64,000 nt of DNA from Kitasatospora sp. MMS16-BH015 (GTDB lineage Bacteria; Actinomycetota; Actinomycetes; Streptomycetales; Streptomycetaceae). The stretch covers positions 6,835,001 to 6,899,000 of the forward strand of contig NZ_CP025394.1 of NCBI RefSeq assembly GCF_002943525.1, written 5' to 3'. Position 1 is the first letter of the stretch. Each line of letters starts with the position of its first letter. This document shows, one piece after another, positions 60,146-64,000 of the stretch. A program made the position numbers and the translations under genes. Under the pieces are notes generated by a model, which saw only the letters and a list, made by a program, of their open reading frames with translations, did not search any database and had not been told where the DNA came from.

Positions 60146-60586
60146 ATGGCGGATTGGGAACTGCGACCGGCCTCGCCGGCGCACGTGGAGCTGCTGGCGG
60201 AGCTCCGGGCCGAGACCCTGCGGGCCGACCTGGAGCGGCTCGGGGTCTACGACGAGCACCAGGTGCGGCAGCGGCTGCGCGACAAGTACGAGCCCGAGCA
60301 CACCTGGCTGATCGAGGTGGCCGGGGAGTTCGCCGGCAGCGTGGCCCTGCGGCCGGCCGAGGACGCGCACTGGCTGGAGCACTTCTACCTCGCCGCCGCC
60401 CACCAGGGCCGGGGCATCGGCGGCGCGGTGCTGGCCCGGCTGCTGGAGGACTGCGACCGGGCTGGCCACCGGGTCAAGTTGCAGATGCTCCAGGGAAGTT
60501 CGGCCATCACGCTGTACCAGCGGGCCGGCTTCACGGTGGAGCACGAGAGCTGGTCGGACGTCTTCATGGTCCGCGAAGCCGCCTGA
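60146..60586 (+). CDS. GNAT-family N-acetyltransferase
   Basis: 146 residues from ATG 60146 (GTG 60140 in frame). The acetyl-CoA motif is HQGRGIGGAVLARLLED, preceded by WLEHFYLAA and followed by ALYQRAGF-like ITLYQRAGFTVEHE. Substrate unknown; polyamine or agmatine-derived amines would fit the neighbourhood but this is only inference. It converges on deiminase 6 (10 nt between stops). Confidence 0.87.
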   Translation: MADWELRPASPAHVELLAELRAETLRADLERLGVYDEHQVRQRLRDKYEPEHTWLIEVAGEFAGSVALRPAEDAHWLEHFYLAAAHQGRGIGGAVLARLLEDCDRAGHRVKLQMLQGSSAITLYQRAGFTVEHESWSDVFMVREAA

Positions 60587-60595
60587 GGGGCCTCG

Positions 60596-61588
60596 CTAGG
60601 GCACCGGCTCGTGCATGGTCGAGCAGTGGATGCCGCCGCCCCCGGTCATCAGCCGGTCCACGTCCAGCTGGACCACCTCGCGGCCGGGGAAGGCCGCGGC
60701 CAGCGCCTCCCGGGCGGCCTCGTCCTTGCGCCGGTCGCCGAACTGGGTGGTGATCACGCCGCCGTTCACCACGTGGAAGTTCAGGTAGGAGTCGACGAAC
60801 TTCGAGCTGCGGGAGCGCACCTCGTCCGGGCCGTGCACCGGGATGACCTGGAGCCGGCGGCCCCGGGCGTCGGTCGCGGCGGAGAGCAGTTCGAACTGCT
60901 CGCGGGCGTCCCGGGCCCAGGCGTCGTTGCGGTCGGCCGGCGGCAGCTGCACCATCACCACTCCGGGGCGGACGAACCGTGAGGTGACGTCCACGTGGTC
61001 GTCGGTGATGTCCTGCCCCTTGAGCCCGGGCAGCCAGATCATGGTGTCGGCGCCGTAGGCCTCCAGCACCTCCGCCTCGATCTCCTCGCGGCTCATGCCG
61101 CGGTTCCGGTTCTTGTTGACCAGGCTGCTCTCGGTGGCCATCACCGTGCCGTCGCCGTCGGTCTCGATCGCGCCGCCCTCGCCGACGAACTCCGCGTAGG
61201 AGTACCGCAGCCCCCGGCGCTCGGCCACCCGCTCGGCCACCAGCGCGTCGTCGTGGTGGACCTGCTTGTTGCCCCAGCCGTTGAAGTTGAGCACCACCGC
61301 GTCCAGCCCGCCGTGACCGTCCCGGCGGAAGACCGGCGCGATGTCGCGCATCCAGAGGTCGTCGGTGGGGATGTCGGAGATCACCTCCACCGTCGGCCCG
61401 CAGCGGGCCCGGGCCTTGTCGGCCGTCCACTCGTCCGGGGCGCAGAGCACCACGGGCTCGAACTCGGCGATCGTCCGGGCGATCAGCGCGATGTCCTCCT
61501 GGACGCCACCCAGGCGCAGGCCCCAGATGCCCCGGCGGGAGGGCCAGGACATCCAGGTGCGGGCGTGCGGCACCTCGTCGGCGGGCAC
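60596..61588 (-). CDS. Cytosolic agmatine deiminase-family protein 6
   Basis: 330 residues from GTG 61588 (VPADEVPHARTWMSWPSRRG). I prefer this start because the shared operator and a -10 (TACCGA) lie between it and the upstream ATG 61642, which would put the operator inside the gene. No signal peptide. Active-site motifs: WMRDIAPVF, EGGAIETDGDGT, ITDDHVDVTSRF, GGGGIHCSTMHEPVP. The mature part aligns with deiminase 5 from its first residues, as if a secreted and a cytosolic form were derived from one ancestor. Confidence 0.85.
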   Translation of the reverse strand: MPADEVPHARTWMSWPSRRGIWGLRLGGVQEDIALIARTIAEFEPVVLCAPDEWTADKARARCGPTVEVISDIPTDDLWMRDIAPVFRRDGHGGLDAVVLNFNGWGNKQVHHDDALVAERVAERRGLRYSYAEFVGEGGAIETDGDGTVMATESSLVNKNRNRGMSREEIEAEVLEAYGADTMIWLPGLKGQDITDDHVDVTSRFVRPGVVMVQLPPADRNDAWARDAREQFELLSAATDARGRRLQVIPVHGPDEVRSRSSKFVDSYLNFHVVNGGVITTQFGDRRKDEAAREALAAAFPGREVVQLDVDRLMTGGGGIHCSTMHEPVP

Positions 61589-61601
61589 CCAGGGGTAGGC
61601 T

Positions 61602-61630
61602 TCGGTAGGGTTAACTGAAAAATCAGTCAG
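61602..61630 (-). promoter_or_regulatory. Deiminase 6 promoter with TetR-type operator
   Basis: On the minus strand CTGACT (-35, 61630-61625), 17 bp, TACCGA (-10, 61607-61602). The palindrome ACTGA-AAAA-TCAGT (61614-61627) overlaps it. The predicted leader to GTG 61588 is about 7 nt. Confidence 0.65.
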
Positions 61631-61740
61631 TCTCGTGCGCATGCGGCCACCGTACCTCGCGAACGGTCGCGGTGCACGGGCCCGGAGCCGGACCTTGGCA
61701 AGGGGGCGGGCTCGGTCGCGGGCGCGCGGGCCCGGCTCGG

Positions 61741-62319
61741 TCAGCACCCGAGCCGGGCCACCTCCGCCTCGATGGCCTCGGCCATCAGGGTGCGGGCGTG
61801 GGCCAGCGGCAGGCTGCCGCTGAGCCAGCGGGTGCTCAGGCCCTCCAGCAGGGCGGTCAGCCGCTCGGCGGCGCCGGCCAGCGCCACGGCCGAGGACATC
61901 GGCTGCACCGCCCCGAGCAGCTCGGCGATCTCCTGCACCCAGACCCGGGTGGCCCGGGCCAGGTCCTCGCGCAGCGTGTCGTCGAAGACCGCGCTCGCCC
62001 GGAGCTCGCCCCAGGCCGTGCTGTTCTCCCGCACCTCGTCGGTGTCCTGGAGCTCGAGCAGCAGCGTCTGGTCCAGCTCCTCGCGCGGGGTCGGCGGCGG
62101 CGCGTCGGCCGCCCGCTCGGTGGTGTACCGCTCCGCGCGGTCGTTGATGAACTCCAGGGTCTGCTTCAGAATCCCGGTGCGGTCCTTGAAGTGGTAGTAG
62201 ATCAGCGCGGTCGACACGCCCGCCTCGGCCGCGAGCTCCTCCACCCGCAGCCCACGCACCCCACGCCGCGCGATCACCCGCGCCGCTGCTTCCATGATCG
62301 ACGTTTTACGACTGGCCAC
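61741..62319 (-). CDS. TetR-family regulator C, paralogue of regulator A
   Basis: 192 residues from GTG 62319 (VASRKTSIMEAAARVIARRG). HTH RGLRVEELAAEAGVSTALIY and the LLLELQDTDEVRENSTAWGE block are nearly the same as in regulator A at 47559-48203. It lies 153 nt upstream of deiminase 6 on the same strand, with the shared operator between them. A and C may compete for the same sites or respond to different ligands. Confidence 0.87.
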   Translation of the reverse strand: MASRKTSIMEAAARVIARRGVRGLRVEELAAEAGVSTALIYYHFKDRTGILKQTLEFINDRAERYTTERAADAPPPTPREELDQTLLLELQDTDEVRENSTAWGELRASAVFDDTLREDLARATRVWVQEIAELLGAVQPMSSAVALAGAAERLTALLEGLSTRWLSGSLPLAHARTLMAEAIEAEVARLGC

Positions 62320-62433
62320 GATCCACCACCTTACCGGCCCTGACCGCAGAGTCAGCGGGCTCGGTGGCGCCCGGCTCCGCTGAGTTCCGGCAATCCCCTC
62401 CCGGCCGGCCGTTCCGGCGGGCATCGTGGGGGC

Positions 62434-62613
62434 ATGACCAAGAGCGAGTACCAACCCGCCCCGACGGGCGCCTGCTGGTGTGGTTGCGGCGCGGCGTTGG
62501 GAGCCGGGTCCTTCTTCGCCCAGGGTCACGACAAGGTGGCGGAAGCCGCCTTGCTCGCCGCCCTCGGGGCTCCGGTCAGCATCAGGAACCACCGGAAGAA
62601 GGCCGGCCACTGA
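62434..62613 (+). CDS. 59-residue Cys/His small protein
   Basis: ATG 62434 with GTGGGGG upstream. The protein (MTKSEYQPAPTGACWCGCGA, then GSFFAQGHDKVAEAALL, ending KKAGH) contains CxCxC and a GHD motif, a pattern I recognise from small predicted zinc-binding actinobacterial domains. The Cys triplet plus His could bind one metal ion. Function unknown. It converges on the adenylation gene, and their two stop codons form the ends of a long inverted repeat. Confidence 0.7.
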   Translation: MTKSEYQPAPTGACWCGCGAALGAGSFFAQGHDKVAEAALLAALGAPVSIRNHRKKAGH

Positions 62614-62655
62614 CGACCTCCCGCACGCCACGGCTCACCGTGCACGAGGTCGTCA
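62611..62655. terminator. Bidirectional terminator bounded by two stop codons
   Basis: TGACGACCTC (62611-62620) and GAGGTCGTCA (62646-62655) are a perfect 10-bp inverted repeat that begins and ends with the stop codons of the two convergent genes. A nested hairpin CACGG-CTCA-CCGTG (62629-62642) fills the centre. Confidence 0.75.
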
Positions 62656-64000
62656 GTCCAGCTCCGCCAGCCGGTGGTGGTCCGTCTTGCCATTGTGGTT
62701 GAGCGGTAGTTGTGGCAGCCAGGTCAGCCGGCTGGGCAGCATGTACGGCGGCAGGACCGCGCGGAGCATGCCGAGCAGCTCGTCAGCCGAGTGACGCGCT
62801 CCCGTGTGGAAGGCGTGCAGTGCGGCTGCGGAGACCTGGACCACCGCGACGTCCGAGACACCGGGGACACGGCGCAGTGCCGTCTCGATCTCGGCGAGCT
62901 CGACGCGGTAGCCACGGATCTTGACCTGGCGGTCGATCCGGCCGACGTGGACGAGTTCGCCTCCCTCCAGCCGGACCCGGTCTCCCGTGCGGTACCAGTG
63001 GTCGGCAGTGAGCCGTGTACTGCCGTCGTACGGCTCCGGTGCACGTTCAGGGCCCTCGGCCGACGAGCCGCGGAGGAACCGCCCGAGGTCCGCGGACGGA
63101 TCGGTGTACCCGGCGAAGCGCTGCGGGCCCCGGACGCACAGTTCGCCGTCGGTGCCCGGTCGGCCCGCCGGGTCCAGGAGCAGCCAGTCGAGGGCGGGGT
63201 GCACCCGGCCGATCGGGAGGGTGCCGTTGCCGGTGGCGGGCCAGTGGGCCGGATCGGACGGCAGGTCGTACCCGGCGCAGAACACGGTGAGCTCGGTCGG
63301 GCCGTAGAGGTTGGCGATCCGGGAGTTCGGTGCGGCGGCCGCCCAGCTCAGCGCCTGCGCCGCGGTGAGCGGTTCGCCGCCGAAACCGCTCCACCGCAGG
63401 CTCGGCATGGCCCCCGGGACGAGGAGTCGCAGCTGCACGGCGCGCGAGATCGCGGAGGGCACCGAGAAGAGGTGGGTGAGGCGCTTGGTCCGGACGAAGT
63501 GCGTCGGCAGCATCGACTCCCGGCCGACCGGCAGCACCGCCGTCGCGCCGCTGCACACGGCGCCGAACAGGCTGATCACGGACGGGTCGAAGACGAGGTC
63601 GGTGGTGAAGGCCACCCGAGCCCCCACGGCCAGGCCGTAGTGCGGGAGGAGGTGGGCGAGGAAGGCCACCGCGTTCCGGTGCAGGATCGGCACCCCCTTG
63701 GGCGCGCCGGTCGATCCGGAGGTGAACAGCACGTACGCCTCCGCCTCCGGGTCGGCCGAGGACGGGGACGGGGGTGGGGGAGGCGGTGGCGCCGCCCCCG
63801 GGGCCGGGGTGCGGAGGACGGTGATCCCGGCCTCCGGGTACCGGTGGAGTGCTTCCTCCTCGACGGCACCGGCGGCCAGTACCGTGGTCACCCCCGCCAG
63901 CCGACAGACCGCGAGGTGCCGCTCGACCGGGAAGCCCGGGTCGAGCGGCACCACTGCGGCCCCCGCCCGGAGGATCCCGAGGTAGCCCAGGCAGGCCTCG
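62653..64000 (-). CDS. AMP-dependent amino-acid adenylation enzyme, 5' partial
   Basis: The last ~448 residues are visible; the frame is open to the window edge. Adenylation motifs in order: LFTSGSTGAPKG (A3), LYGPTE (A5), YRTGD (A7), HVGRIDRQVKIRGYRVELAE (A8) and NHNGKTD (A10, with the catalytic Lys). It ends 10 residues after A10 with no carrier-protein domain, so it is a free-standing adenylation enzyme of the NRPS or D-alanine:carrier ligase type. A Pro/Pro run (about eight Pro) lies before A3. Substrate cannot be read reliably here; partners would be beyond the window. Confidence 0.85.
   Translation of the reverse strand, partial: EACLGYLGILRAGAAVVPLDPGFPVERHLAVCRLAGVTTVLAAGAVEEEALHRYPEAGITVLRTPAPGAAPPPPPPPSPSSADPEAEAYVLFTSGSTGAPKGVPILHRNAVAFLAHLLPHYGLAVGARVAFTTDLVFDPSVISLFGAVCSGATAVLPVGRESMLPTHFVRTKRLTHLFSVPSAISRAVQLRLLVPGAMPSLRWSGFGGEPLTAAQALSWAAAAPNSRIANLYGPTELTVFCAGYDLPSDPAHWPATGNGTLPIGRVHPALDWLLLDPAGRPGTDGELCVRGPQRFAGYTDPSADLGRFLRGSSAEGPERAPEPYDGSTRLTADHWYRTGDRVRLEGGELVHVGRIDRQVKIRGYRVELAEIETALRRVPGVSDVAVVQVSAAALHAFHTGARHSADELLGMLRAVLPPYMLPSRLTWLPQLPLNHNGKTDHHRLAELD

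Noticed and set aside
61588..61642. ATG 61642 as start of deiminase 6
   Set aside because: The operator and -10 would be inside the coding sequence, and homology begins only after GTG 61588.

Overview
The window is high-GC actinobacterial DNA, most likely from a Streptomycetaceae member (Streptomyces, Kitasatospora or a close relative). Supporting signs are the strong G/C bias at third codon positions, frequent GTG and TTG starts, AfsR/SARP regulators, rare in-frame TTA codons, many Tat and lipoprotein signal sequences, and arrays of lectin-like secreted proteins. I saw no tRNA, rRNA, CRISPR array, transposase or phage gene.

Layout. Positions 1-8310 hold a truncated secreted lectin/LamG giant, a small secreted B-type lectin, and a large AfsR-like regulator convergent with a 66-residue membrane peptide. 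Positions 8447-10860 hold a TrpB2-like tryptophan synthase gene lying between two pieces of a broken MocR-type regulator on the opposite strand. Positions 11143-13905 hold a dienelactone hydrolase pair and a secreted HExxH metalloprotease with a lectin tail. Positions 13967-16692 form a divergent phosphonate-catabolism-type group (phosphonatase-like hydrolase, GntR regulator, FAD oxidoreductase), followed by a ROK regulator.

Positions 18194-35686 form a RiPP biosynthetic gene cluster. The order is: SARP activator (with a TTA codon), ocin-ThiF-like leader-binding protein, first YcaO cyclodehydratase, SagB-type dehydrogenase, split LanB (glutamyl-tRNA-dependent dehydratase plus separate elimination enzyme), PqqD-like/M50 membrane protease, ABC exporter pair and second YcaO. 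Facing this operon is a 56-residue precursor gene whose C-terminal 22 residues are only Ser, Thr and Cys apart from one terminal Ala. No second LanB-C-like protein (pyridine synthase) is visible. The expected product is therefore a linear, heavily azole-modified and dehydrated peptide of the goadsporin type rather than a macrocyclic thiopeptide. A divergent M20 peptidase flanks the precursor.

Positions 35980-44321 are mostly housekeeping and accessory genes. They include a doubly broken secreted-protein pseudogene (an 8-bp tandem duplication plus a nonsense codon) and an MFS transporter divergent from an ArsR-like regulator.

Positions 44368-62319 hold the second notable system: six agmatine-deiminase/peptidylarginine-deiminase family (PF04371-type) genes in about 17 kb. 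Four are predicted to be exported (Tat or Tat-lipoprotein) and two are cytosolic. They are interleaved with three TetR regulators (two of them close paralogues), a complete family-5 peptide ABC importer, a DUF4436 membrane protein, a Ser/Thr kinase and a GNAT acetyltransferase. Three deiminase promoters share a palindrome of the form ACTGA-N4-TCAGT positioned between -35 and -10. This suggests one regulon that deiminates an extracellular guanidino compound or peptide and imports the product; the substrate is unknown. The window closes with a 59-residue Cys/His protein and the end of an AMP-dependent adenylation enzyme running off the right edge.
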